Source: Megalonaias nervosa
Taxonomy: Eukaryota; Mollusca; Bivalvia; Unionida; Unionidae
Assembly (NCBI GenBank): GCA_016617855.1
Contig: JAECUM010017555.1
Span: 1 to 64,000, forward strand
Reading direction: 5' to 3'
DNA: 64,000 nt
Shown: in pieces, positions 33,628 through 43,940 of the stretch
Position numbering within the stretch: position 1 is the stretch's first letter
Layout of the letters: the number at the start of each line of letters is the position of its first letter
Made by a program: the position numbers and the translations under genes
Notes under the pieces: model-generated
Seen by the model: only the letters and a program-made list of their open reading frames with translations
What the model was told of the DNA's origin: nothing
The model's database searches: none

Positions 33628-34033
33628 CTACGACTTAATGACAGGCACATAGGTAGAATGTACAAATTCAGGGGTGAATGTGATACGTGTTTCCACCTTC
33701 CTCGTAATCAGCAATGGCAGAATCTACTTTGAAAGGAATGACTCTCAGTAACGGAGCGGTTGTGTTTCCTACCACGTTATACTCCACCACATTGGAGCAC
33801 ACCAAGATCAAATGCAGTCCTTCGTTTAGTTTCACATGGTGACGAAAATACTTGTAAAAGTTATCGTTGTTGTTGAATTCTTTTGAATTTGGGGTTATTT
33901 TGGTGTGACCATCATGAATATTAAACAAACTGGGAGAAAAAGTGATGGACAACGTTTTGCCATCCGAAAAATTCACATTCATACGATGATCTATTGTATG
34001 GCACACCTCGTTTAGTTTATTAGTTTTGTCCAT
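33628..34033 (-). pseudogene. Penton-like minor capsid gene, truncated
   Basis: An open frame from 34033 to 33668 with LNEGLHLILVCSNVVE and APLLRVIPFK, blocks characteristic of the C-terminal half of Polinton minor capsid (penton) proteins. A frameshift near 33690 puts the usual tail (FVHSTYVPV) into a neighbouring frame ending at 33628. The N-terminal portion is missing, so either the element ends near 34060 or the rest has decayed. Confidence 0.65.
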
Positions 34034-34060
34034 TTTGGTCTGTGACCTTCCCTAAGGGCA

Positions 34061-34715
34061 CTGCTTTCTCACTTTTTATTCGTTGTTAGTAATTTGCATA
34101 ACATCAAGCAAATTCAGCGAAACAATTAACATAGTCTGCTTAAACTGTTTTAATTTTTTCTCAATATTAGTAATTCTATTATTTCTCAATAAAATAAGTA
34201 AACTATTTTAATACTGCACAAGCGTGAATTGGCTGCTTTGAAAATATTTTCTATTAAATTGACATTGCAAGATAAATAGTCAATAATGTTACATTATTGC
34301 GTATACAGAACAACGTCATTCTTTCAAAAAAAATTCGCTGTTTTGGTTTCTTAAATTAAGTTCATGAAATTTTCAGCGTACCAAGAAAATAAAAAGAAGT
34401 ATAATATTTTAAACAATTGTAAATATCACATTTCAGTTTAAGATGAAACTTAATAATATTTCTCACTGTCTGATTAAACACGTAATAGCGTTGGAATCAG
34501 TCTGACTTTTGGTTCTAATAAGCTCGTAATTTGTTGAGAATATGCCGCAGAACTAATTCATTCACCATTAGTCTGGTACCCTGGACTCGTTTGATGAGCA
34601 TCGTGGAAAACCTGGTGCAAGACTGGTTAGTCTGGTTCTCTGATTGAAATAACTTTAGCATTTTAGATGGCTTTCTACAGATTCGTATTTAGAATTTTAA
34701 AGAGAAAGAATTACC
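34061..34715. other. Unassigned AT-rich DNA
   Basis: No recognisable gene or repeat. It may contain the eroded end of the virus-like element. Confidence 0.4.
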
Positions 34716-35260
34716 CCTGTTTTCCTCACGGGTTATACTAGTTACTTTAAAGAAAATGACCTCGAATATTTTAGGTACTGTTCAAAGAACTTTTAATTCC
34801 CTTTATTTTGTTGTATGATCTATACGTGTAATATGAGTTACTGAGCATAAAATATGGGCTTACATGAGATGAGCAACTTTAAAAAACAATACAAAACAAC
34901 AACAACAACAACAAAAAACAAAACAACTGCTAGCTCCGCTTGGTTATTTCATTTCATGGACTTCAGAGGTAAATTGTAAAAAAAATAATAAAAAAGAGCA
35001 GATAACTTTTTTAAATACATGTTATATATTTGGTAATTCATTCATTTCAGAAACTGGCTATTGTCTAAACTGACAAAATTCATTTTCCCGATTTTATTAA
35101 CTGCCAAAGATGGTGTAGTTTAGACTAATTCAAGCTGAGTTTTTAGCACAATGGAGCAGTCTCTTTAGTAGCTGTGTGCTTCCATCATGTACAGTTTCCA
35201 CAAGTACAATATACAAAGAAATTTCAGCCACAGTACATGAACGTTACATAGAGGTAAGCC
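34716..35260 (+). repeat. Dispersed repeat R, copy 1
   Basis: Matches the reverse complement of about 41790-42290 through ordered blocks: ttcctcacgggttatactag, tgttcaaagaac, tccgcttggtta, gaggtaaattgta, ttggtaattcattc and acaaaattcattttccc. An (AAC)n-like patch at 34896-34926 is absent from the other copy. An exon-like segment at 35194-35252 (acceptor and gtaagc donor) lies inside the repeat and is therefore not credited as an exon. Confidence 0.8.
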
Positions 35261-35426
35261 AATATTCTCTCCAATGTGTGTGTTGCAAATGTAAACAACT
35301 TAACCTTACAACCGCCACTTTCTCAGAAGTTCATTTTATTTGTAGAGCGCCCCATAGCGGATTGCAACTCTGGAATTATAAGAAATAGGGAACCCGACTG
35401 ATTTATATCATCGGGCTATGTTAGAC

Positions 35427-35935
35427 TGGTCGCCTCCATTCATCATCATCATCAAATCCCTTAAACTAAGTGGTCGTTGGGGCACCACAGTTGACTTTAC
35501 AACCAAATCTCTCCATCTTTCCCTGTTCTCTACTGCCCTTTGTGAATCTCCAAATCCCATGCCTGTCCATTCCTTAATGTTGTCTTCCCACATCTTTTTT
35601 CTCTGCCTCTTCGTCTGCACCCTCGCACTGTGCCTTGCAAGATTGTTTTTGCCAGTCCAGATGATCTTGAGACATGACCGTACAACTTCAGTTTGCGCTT
35701 TTTTACAGTGGTCATGAGGTCTTCATATGATCTATTGGCTCGTTGGATCCTGTTGTGGACTTCTTCGTTGGTTACATTGTCAATGTATGAGATGCCCAAG
35801 ATCTTGCGGTAGCATCTCATTTCGAAGGTTTGAATCCTTCTTTGTAGATCTGATGTGAGCGTCCATGTTTCACAAGCATACATAAAGATGGATATGACAA
35901 TCGAGCGCATCAGCTTTACTTTGGTCGCCTCAATT
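35427..35935 (-). mobile_element. 5'-truncated LINE copy with 14-bp TSD
   Basis: The fragment (35441-35921) on the minus strand encodes only the RT thumb/C-terminal part of the same family as the 11.1-14.1 kb element (ACETWTLTSDLQRRI, KLYGHVSRSSGLAKT, VVPQRPLSLRD) and ends in the same (GAT)n tail. A frameshift near 35620 breaks it. Flanks are tggtcgcctccatt (35427-35440) and tggtcgcctcaatt (35922-35935), a 14-bp target-site duplication with one mismatch. Confidence 0.88.
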
Positions 35936-37754
35936 GCTTGCATATAAATTCAAACACTCTGGGCATTAGATAAGCTGAATCGGGAACCAGGCTACTGGTG
36001 CGTCTTCAGTGTAGCCTGGTTGACGAAAGTTCATAGCTTGTCAACGTTCAAAAAGATACCAGTCTAGTATTTAGTGAGCAAAACTGAAAGTGAAGAGTAA
36101 ATATAGAGAGCTGGAGGAAGGAAGAAAAGGGGAAGAAGAGAATATAAATTTTGATAACAGGAGAAAGGAAGAAGAACAGTTTAGTGAGAAGGGGGAAGCA
36201 AGAATGGAGGAAGAAAATGAGGATAATAGGAAGAAAAGAAAGAACAGAGAGGGTAATATTGTTCAGTGCAGTATGTGTCACTGCAAAGTATATCCTAGAA
36301 ATATAACTTGGTTTAATTTTTGATAATTTTTCTCCCAAAGTAATGAATGTCGTGAATAAAAAATTGCCTTTAAAGCTTTTTAGATTGCTACAGTGAAATG
36401 CTTCCTATCTGAACTGTCAGTAACTGGCTGAAAAATTTAGGATGGAGACAGTGTTCATGTTAAGAAAAAGAATACTTGTGCAGTTTACACAGATTTTATC
36501 TCATAGATGCAGTTTTCATCAGTCTCATATGGCTGCTTTAATTTCAAGGTAATGCATCCACAATTTTTTAATTGAAGACTTCTTTCTGTTGTACTGGAGT
36601 TCCCGATGTTATTGTTCTTGCACAAACACAGAATCAGGGTTTTGTCACTTACAGTGTGGGAGTTAGTCATCAAAGTTAGCTATCTAGATATTTATAACCT
36701 AGAATATCCATGTTCCATTTTAAACAGGTATCTTAAACCAGTCCATATTTTGAAATAAGATAAATATCGTTCATGCTAGTGCCTCAGCTTTGATAAACCT
36801 GTTGAAAATGCAGTGATACACCTGTCCCCCATTATAGTGTATTACTTAATACTGCTTACTAATACTATTATAACTACAGTATATTACTTTCTGCCCACTT
36901 TATAACTATTTTGATGTAACTATGGAGCCAATGAATGACATGCATTGCACAAATTATTCATGGTGAAAACAATGTATAAAATATTCAATAAAAACTTTGA
37001 AGTAAATTATTTATTTAAATGAAAGGTATCATAGTTAAGCTAGATACAAAAATACCACTATGACTTGGAAGAAATCACAGTAGATAACAGAAATAATTAT
37101 TTTCCTCATGTTAAATAAGCACAAATTTTTGTCACTATTTCAAATATTCCAGTTGTGATCTTTAACAAGCATCAATTTATATTGCAAACGCTTATTAAGT
37201 CTGTTAATTTAAAGAACATCTAATTGTGCCCATAATTATTTGCCCAATTAAGGATACAAAAGAAGACATTTTGTGCAAATGAAAGATATATTTTGTGTAA
37301 ATGAAAGTTATGTGTTACAGAAAAGAACATAACAAAACTTTATTGGTAAAAGAATCATATTCAGATCATACATGCAGGCATATTAAGGTATAGTCAAAGT
37401 TTTATTAAATGAGAAACCAAAATGATGCAGTAAGAATGAAATGGACAGAAAAATCAGAGAGAGAGCATTGATTATTGGGGTGATGGAATACGTCATTCAG
37501 AATGGTATTCTGGCATTTGGTACATTTTCTTTCTACATATCAAATTTTATTCTATCAACCAGTTTTGACACATAATTTATGGTTTTGAAGTCCTAAATTT
37601 CAAGGTCGGTAAATACACTTTTTATTAAATTTTAATAAAACTGGATACCTGTTTTTTAAATTTTAAAATTGTGCTCCTTGGGCAATTTTTTTCTAAAACA
37701 CATAATCTTATTTGTGTTGATCTAAGAAGACGATTTTAATATAAACCCATCATA
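35936..37754. other. Unassigned DNA with purine-rich tract
   Basis: 36069-36265 is strongly purine-rich on the + strand (a Glu/Lys-rich 78-codon open frame with a CSMCHCK end is probably compositional). The remainder is AT-rich without recognisable features. Confidence 0.4.
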
Positions 37755-38757
37755 ATTATGTCACCCACATACTGATTTAATTTGCATTGTTTGTTTGTTA
37801 TTTTTAAAAATTTTATTTCATTACATGCTATTGTAATATAACATTGTATGTTGGACATAACCTTGCCCAAAATCAAGTTTATTTTCCACTTGACCAGATA
37901 TTGATTTTTAAAAAAAAATTTATTCTGTAAAAAACTAATATATAGCTAAAATATTCTCTGTGTGTATGGGTTTAATATAAGGATTATTATTAATAGAAGT
38001 AAATATGTCTGTTTGTGTCTGGGTCTAGGTTATTGGAATTCCTTACAATTTACGATTCTGTACCTGACATTGTCCAGGTTATATATTATAATCTTTGTTA
38101 CAGACTTTCTAATAATAACTAACATTTTATTTGTAAACATTACAAACTTCCTAGAAGGTTATTTTCCATTAGGTAATGTTTTTTTTTATAGAAAATATTA
38201 ATTGTGACCTGATTTCCAGTGGAAGGCCATATAATCTTGTTACTGAAAAGATTATTCATTCATGCTTTAATATCAAGCAGAATCAGCTTTGTATTATTGT
38301 TGTGTTCAGAAGTTCAGTTGGGCTTGAATTTATTTCTTCAAATTATTTAATACAGTAATTATTTTCTCTGGAAATACAGAGTGCTCATAAAAAAATAATA
38401 TTCTTGGACAGAGGCATTCACTGCAGATTATAGTGAAATCAAACCTAGAATTTTATTACTGTGTTTCAACAAAAGACTGTTTGTGCAATAACATGATACA
38501 GGCTGCCACAGGCACATCAACACCTTCAGCATTGGACTTAATTTGGATTCCCACTAAAGTTTATTCATAACATTAACTTTTTAGGACTTGTGTCTGTAAT
38601 TCTAGGATTATTTTGGGATTTAATTTGCAGTACCATAAGTTCTTATTTTTCATTTTTACTTTGTATTCTAGAGAAATAAATTATTTGTTGAATTTTACAA
38701 AGCTTGTTGCTTTTCACTCTTTTCTGTTAGTTATTGTAAGAGCATAGACTTATAACA
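37755..38757 (+). repeat. 5' LTR
   Basis: The start (about 37755: tatgtcacccacatactga, then tttaatttgcattg) matches the start of the 901-bp LTR at 57486 (read on the minus strand) and the LTR start at 41509. The end (gaaataaattatttgttgaa ... acttataaca) matches the LTR end at 41418-41503. Boundaries are good to about 10 bp on the left. Confidence 0.7.
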
Positions 38758-38763
38758 GAAAAT

Positions 38764-38785
38764 TGGAGGCTCATCCTTGGGATTC
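38764..38785 (+). promoter_or_regulatory. Primer-binding site, tRNA-Pro-like
   Basis: Six bases after the LTR end, TGGAGGCTCATCCTTGGGAT resembles the complement of a tRNA-Pro 3' end (the type used by many gypsy elements and gammaretroviruses), with a few mismatches. This supports the LTR boundary and the orientation. Confidence 0.6.
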
Positions 38786-38913
38786 GAATTTCTCTAAAAT
38801 ATTTCAGAAAACTTTGTTTTTGAAATTTAAATTCACCTTGTTTTGGAATTTTCTAAGTCCCAGATATTATTTCATATTTTAGAAATCTTTAGCTAAACCA
38901 ACAAGCTTTTGCA

Positions 38914-39360
38914 ATGTCATCTGTAGTGGAAGCCTTCATTTCAAATCCTACCCAGGAACAGTTAGACTCCTTGAAAAAGGATGAATTGATTCAACTTGCC
39001 GGAAAATGTGATCTTTCTGAGGCAAAGGCTTCTTTAATAAAGCAAGAAATAAAAAATATTTTGGTCCAATATTTGGTGGAATAGAATCTTTTGGATAAAA
39101 ATGCTTTGGGTTTGATTAGTAAGTCTGTATCAGACTCTAATATAAAAGTAGAGGAATTGAAATTAAAATACAAGATGGAATTAGAGTTATGAAAGCTTGA
39201 GCTTCAGAAAGAGAATGAGAAGAAACAAATGCAATTGAAGAAATAGGAGAGAGAGACAAATGCAGTTATAGAAAAAAGAAAGAGAATTGCAAGTGCAGAA
39301 AGGGAAAGACAGAGAGAAAGAGAAGATAGGCAAATGCAAATGCAAAAAGAAAAAGAGATG
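38914..39360 (+). pseudogene. Gag N-terminal remnant
   Basis: An ATG at 38914 opens MSSVVEAFISNPTQEQLDSL..., 56 codons to a TAG. The pattern of a short helical N-terminus with LKKDELIQLAGKC is that seen at the start of many gypsy Gag proteins in fish and molluscs. After the stop, the frame continues as a Glu/Lys/Gln-rich coiled coil with further stops up to 39360, then runs directly into integrase. Capsid, zinc knuckle and protease are gone, so an internal deletion joins Gag to integrase. Confidence 0.6.
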
Positions 39361-39368
39361 TTGTACAG

Positions 39369-40342
39369 ATGCAGAGAGAAAAAACTAATTTTGCTGGTCA
39401 TTTAGGGATTAACAAGACTTATCATAAGATCTTGAACCACTTTTATTGGCCAGATATTAAAAGTGATGTTTATAAATACTGTAGATCTTGTCATACTTAT
39501 CAAATGGTAGGAAAACCCAATCAGAAGATACCTAAGGCTCATCTGCAGTCTGTTCCTGTATTTGATGAACCAATTAGGAGAATAATGGTAGACTGTGTTT
39601 GTCCCTTACCTAAGACTAAGTCAGGCTACCAATATTTGTTGACCATAATGTGTGTGTCTACAAGATTCCCAGAGGCAATTCCTTTGAGGAATGTTAAAAC
39701 TAAAACAATAGTAAAAGCTTTGATAACATTTTTTACTCAGTTTGGCCCTCCAAAATCTGTCCAATCTGATCAAGGAATTTTCCAGCAAGTGATGCATGAA
39801 TTATAGACATCAATCAGTTCAAGTCTTCTGCCTATCACCCTTGAGATCCAAGGGGCTTTAGAAAGATTTCATGAAACTTTGAAAAATATTATTCTGTCAT
39901 ACTGTTTTGATACTGGATAAGACTGGGATGAAGGTGTTCATTTACTGTTGTTTGCTGTTAGGGAATCGGTTCAAGATTATTATTCAGTCCCTTTGAACTA
40001 GTTTTTGGACACATGGTGCCTGGACCATTGAATTTGTTAAAAGAGAAACTTCTTTCAAATGAAGATATATAAATTCATCTTCTCGATTATGCTAAATTTA
40101 AGTACAAGTTGTCAAAGGCTTGTGAGGTTGCAAGAGCTAATCTGCACTCTACTCAGTCAAAAATGAAATTAAGGTATGATAAAAATAGAAAGGAAAGGAG
40201 TTTTCAGCCTGGTGATAGAGTTCTGACTCTCTTTCCCATACATGTACCACAAAATCCTCTTCAGGCTAAGTATTGTGGTCCTTACACAGTTGAAAAGAAA
40301 GTAATTGACGTAAATTATATCATCAGTACCCGTGTGAGGTGA
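39369..40342 (+). pseudogene. Gypsy integrase, broken
   Basis: 39369-39806 is open and carries the zinc-binding H2C2 domain (GHLGINKTYHKIL, then YCRSCHTYQ) and the catalytic core (MVDCVCPLPKTKSGYQYL with the first Asp; QSDQGIFQ with the second). A stop at 39804-39806 follows. The region of the catalytic Glu (about 39830-39870) is out of frame and diverged (SSAYHP then RGFRKIS). The C-terminal domain is readable at 40109-40342 (KLRYDKNRKERSFQPGDRVL, QAKYCGPYTVEKKV). The integrase would insert cDNA into the host genome; this copy is inactive. Confidence 0.88.
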
Positions 40343-40373
40343 AAAAAACCCAAACAAACTTTGACATATAAAT

Positions 40374-40661
40374 ATGTTAAAGGAGTATATTGATAGAGAT
40401 AACCAGTTTAATCATGCAATCAGTTTAGATGTACATATCCCACACAGTAAGGATTTAAGCGATGGAATGCAATTGAACTGTAGTTCCTTTGGAGTAAGCA
40501 ATTTCTGGAATTCAGAAATTAATAATAATCTGGACCAGAAACTTTCACATCTGCAGCAAAGAGAAAAGAATGAACAAAAACAGCTGTTACTTGAATATGA
40601 GCACTTGTTTCCAGATGTCCTACACAAACAAATAAAATCTACCATGATGTTGAAATTCTAG
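40374..40661 (+). pseudogene. Integrase-RT bridge region
   Basis: This frame begins with MLKEYIDRD, the usual last segment of gypsy integrase (NMLKxY), and continues without a stop to LLLEYEHLFPDVLH, the usual first segment of gypsy RT. The two domains are therefore contiguous parts of one Pol, and the order integrase then RT is not a product of nested insertion. Confidence 0.75.
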
Positions 40662-41425
40662 ATTCCACACCTGTGAAACAACATCCATACAGGATGAACC
40701 CTTTCAAACAAGAATGTTTAAAAAAGAAATTCAGGATTTGCTGGAGAATGATTTCACGGAACAAAGTATAAGTGACTGGAGTTCACCCTGTATACTTTTT
40801 CTGAAACCAGATAATACTATCTGCATGTGCACTGATTTATAGAAAGATGAACAATGTGACCAAAACAGATTCATATCCATTGCCAAGAATCAATGACAGC
40901 ATGGACAAAATTGGAAACGCAATGTATGTCACCAAATCTGATGGAAAGGGCAAAGGAAATTTTGGCATTTGTGAACCAGCTGGATTTTATCAATATAAAG
41001 TGATGCCATTATGAGATCAAAGGTTCACCTTGTACTTTTCAATGTTTAATGAACATGATTACATCTGGTCTAGATAATTGCAATGCTTATATCAATGATG
41101 TCATCATCTACAGTGATACCTGGAAAGATCACTTAGAGACAATTCAGAAATTCTTTGACATGCTCATTGATGCAGATTTGACAATTTATCCAAAAGTGAA
41201 TTTTGTCATGCTTGTGTTACATTTCTAGGACATATCGTGGGACATGGAAAAGTTAAACCTATAGATTCTAAGGTCAAGGCCATCTCTGAATTTCCTGTGC
41301 CAATCAGTAAAAAGCAACTGATGCTATTTTTGGGTATGACTGGATACAACAGGAAATTTTGTTCCAATTTTTCCATCATTGCTGAACCACTGACAAATTT
41401 GTTGAGCAAAAACACCAAGAAATAA
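40640..41425 (+). pseudogene. Gypsy reverse transcriptase, broken
   Basis: Readable blocks in order: HPYRMNPF, DLLENDFTEQ-like, TKTDSYPLPRINDSMDKIG, MYVTKSDGKGKG, GFYQYKVMPL, then AYINDVIIYSD (the catalytic DD region, with N in place of the first D: Y-I-N-D), CHACVTFLGHIVGHGKVKPI, FLGMTGYNRKFCSNFS. These are spread over frames with several stops. The sequence stops just before RNase H and fuses to the LTR end at about 41418. Confidence 0.85.
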
Positions 41426-41503
41426 ATCATTTGTTAAATTTTAAAAGGCTTGTTGCATTTCGCTCTTGTTTGTTACTTATTTTAAGAGCGTAGACTTGTA
41501 ATA
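41418..41503 (+). repeat. 3' LTR remnant (LTR end only)
   Basis: gaaataaatcatttgttaaa ... acttgtaata matches the last ~85 bp of the 5' LTR. A deletion removed RNase H and most of the 3' LTR. Confidence 0.75.
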
Positions 41504-41508
41504 GTAAG

Positions 41509-41790
41509 TGTTGCTATGTATATTTAATTTGCATTGTTTTTTTGTTTTTTAAATTTTCATTATATGCTATGGATAATTGTATTTTGGACTTAACTGTGTC
41601 CAAAACCAAGTTCATTTTCTACCTGACCTGAATCATTGATTTTGGTTTTGTAAACATGTTTATCTCAATCAGAGTCAAGAACTTTGGAAATTTCCCATGA
41701 ATTGCCAGGTCTACCTGTTGTTTACTACATTTTACATTATAATTTTAGTAATAGACTCCTAATTATAACTAAGAACTTATCTAGTTAACA
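41509..41790 (+). repeat. Second LTR start, directly after the 3' LTR
   Basis: TGTTGCTATGTATATTTAAT, then tttgcattg, matches the LTR start, and similarity to 37770-38120 continues (ttggacttaactgtgtccaa, attataattttagtaataga). It is separated from the preceding LTR end by only 5 bp (gtaag). It is truncated where repeat R begins. Confidence 0.65.
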
Positions 41791-42290
41791 TTTACCTCAA
41801 AAAGAACAGAATTTCCTTGTGGTGAAATATAAATGATTGTACTTTTGGAAATTGTAAATGATCTTAGCACACTGCTAACTAAAATGAGTGCTCCCTTGTG
41901 CTCCAAAATTCAGCCTGAATTTGTCTGAAGTACACTATCCTTTGCAGCTATTAAAATAGGGAAAATGAATTTTGCCAGACTAGACAATACCAGCTTCTGA
42001 AAGTGCAATGAATGAATTACCAACTATATAAAATGTAAAAAAAATTATAGGCTCTTTTTTATTACAATTTACCTCAGAAGTTCAGGAAGTGAAAATAACC
42101 AAGTGGAGCTAGTACTATTTTGAAAGGTACACATCTGGAGTAAGGCCAATCTGTATACTCTATAACCCATATTACACCCATCAATCATACACCAAAATAA
42201 GGGGAATTAAAGGTTCTTTGAACAATACCTAAGATATACAAGGTCTTTTTTAAATAGCCAGTATAACTAGTGAGGAAACCCGGGGAAATA
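41790..42290 (-). repeat. Dispersed repeat R, copy 2 (inverted)
   Basis: Reverse-complement match to 34716-35260 over about 500 bp. No coding capacity recognised; it may be a non-autonomous element. Confidence 0.8.
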
Positions 42291-43099
42291 CTTTTTCTTT
42301 AAAATTTTAAGCCTATGCAAAATATGAAACTGTAGAGCACCACCTAAATAAAGATTCTGGATCATGTCCAAACTCCGATGTTTAAAATTTTTTTAACAAA
42401 ATTTTATTTAAAAAAAACATAAATTTTTATAAGAAAAACCATAGGAAATGGTTGTACACTGACGAAAATGTAAAAAAAAACCCTTACAAAGTAAGGGTAA
42501 CCTGTAGAAGTTGACAGGTATGGCTTGCTTTGATCAAAGCGTTCTTATAGAAGTCACAAAAGAGAAATATTAATAAACATTATTACCCCCCCCCCCAACA
42601 AAAAACATGTTACAAAAGAAACCTTAGCAGGAAAACCAATGCAGGGGAACTACATTTCACATGTATGTAGCATATGTGCAGATAAGGAAAATTAAGTTCC
42701 AAATCATAAACCTTTAAATTCATTGAGACCAACTGATTAATAATTACCAGTCATTCATAGCCAACTAGTGCCTGCATACTGGACTATTAAATATTGGATG
42801 GACAGAAAATATACTGTCATGGTACTGTTTTTGTTACTGTTGTTGAATTGATCCATTTGTTTTCTTGGGCAGTAGGGGGCACAATTTCAGCATTGTCCAG
42901 TGAACCTGGACATATGATGCATGGAATTCATTTTAAAATACAGAAATTTGATGACTTATTTGAAATTTTACTAGCCTGCAGGTTGATTCAGCTGCTGACT
43001 CACTGGCCCATGGCATTTCTGTTTTGAGGAGGGCCAGGTAATACAGACAGCTGCAGGTGCATGGGGCCTGTTACCTCTTCCAGAGTTGTTATTAAATAA
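42291..43099. other. Unassigned DNA
   Basis: Contains a small palindrome (cccttacaaagtaaggg, 42481-42497) and a C-run near 42587-42596. No gene seen. Confidence 0.4.
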
Positions 43100-43316
43100 A
43101 AATTCTATTAAATCATAAAGTTTTGTCTGACATTTGATTTGACTTTAGGTCACAAAATATGTAACAGAAAGAAGTGAAACCAACAATCAATAAACAATTT
43201 ATTTCTCTTCAGTACAGAGTGAAAATTCCAAAGAAGTATTGCAAATTAAATCTCAAATAATCCTAAATTTCCTATCACAAGTCCAAAAGTACAGAATAGT
43301 CTGAATGAGTTCCAAA
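43100..43316 (-). repeat. LTR fragment, reverse orientation
   Basis: The reverse complement reads ttttggacttgtgatagga, aggattatttgagattt, agagaaataaattgttta, matching the 3' third of the LTR family. The adjoining SINE at 43321 marks its outer edge. Confidence 0.65.
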
Positions 43317-43320
43317 ATGG

Positions 43321-43576
43321 GGGTCCCGAGTGGCTGAGTGGTCTAAAGCACTCACCATTATGGATCACAGCTATCTCACCTCTGTCTGCATGGGTTCAAG
43401 TCTCGGGCTTGGCTAATGTGGGTACATGGGAATGCTTGCCAGTAGCTTCTTGTGGGTTGGTGGTTCTTTCCAGGATTTTCCCAGGTTCTTCCTCCACCAT
43501 TTATACTGGTCACCGTGTATAGTCTATCTGTGCTGACAAAATGCTGTTAAACCCTACAACAACTACAACAACAACT
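43321..43576 (+). mobile_element. tRNA-derived SINE, family B, copy 2
   Basis: Head gggtcccgagtggctgagtg (A-box TGGCTGAGTGG) and B-box GGTTCAAGTC, body ggctaatgtgggtacatggg, and an (ACAAC)n tail. Better preserved than the copy at 1608-1841. Confidence 0.85.
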
Positions 43577-43608
43577 GTCCAAAGACATGCAGAAAATACT
43601 GTATGCAC

Positions 43609-43915
43609 TTATTTTTCATGTACACATATTTTCATTTGAAGATTTATTTTCCATGTACACATATTTTTAAGTATAGATTTATTTTCCATGTACAAATATT
43701 TTCATGTATAGTCTTATTTTCCATGTACAAATATTTTCATGTATAGTCTTATTTTCCATGTACAAATATTTTCATGTATAGTCTTATTTTCCATGTACAA
43801 ATATTTTCATGTGTAGTCTTATTTTCCATGTACACATATTTTCAAGTATAGACTTATTGTCTATGTACAAATATTTTCACATATGGACTTGTTTTCCACA
43901 TATATTTTGATGTAT
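43609..43915. repeat. 33-bp minisatellite upstream of exon A
   Basis: About nine units of ttattttccatgtacaaata, ttttcatgtatagtc. Similar words flank the DIRS element (52255-52290 and 58317-58340), showing that the exon B neighbourhood once carried the same repeat. Confidence 0.92.
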
Positions 43916-43940
43916 GTGCTTAGTTTCCAGATTTCACAGA

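Larger units (their letters stand above)
28030..34060 (-). mobile_element. Decayed Polinton/Maverick (virus-like) segment
   Basis: Reading right to left the minus strand shows a penton-like minor capsid gene, a pVI-like core gene, a major-capsid-type gene (F54H12.2-like), a small CxxC gene and an adenain-type protease, all broken and packed with 4-80 bp between them. Further left (28.0-30.6 kb) are short open frames and three copies of a motif with a TATA-like core. This gene set is diagnostic of Polintons/adintovirus-like elements. DNA polymerase B, integrase, ATPase and terminal repeats are not visible, so only a part survives. The left limit is uncertain. Confidence 0.75.
37755..41508 (+). 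mobile_element. Gypsy-type LTR retrotransposon with integrase before RT (Gmr1-like order)
   Basis: Layout: 5' LTR (37755-38757), primer-binding site, gag remnant, integrase, linker and reverse transcriptase, then a fragment of the 3' LTR end. RNase H and protease are missing through deletions. The integrase and RT are on the same strand, with integrase first and an open frame bridging the two, opposite to ordinary Ty3/gypsy and as described for the Gmr1 group. Multiple stops show it is dead. Confidence 0.8.

Noticed and set aside
35194..35252. Exon-like segment with good acceptor and GTAAGC donor
   Set aside because: It lies inside repeat R, which recurs at 41.8-42.3 kb, so the signals are most likely incidental.
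36069..36323. Glu/Lys-rich 78-codon open frame ending in a CSMCHCK motif
   Set aside because: A purine-rich tract gives Glu/Lys codons in any frame; the Cys motif alone is not evidence for a gene.
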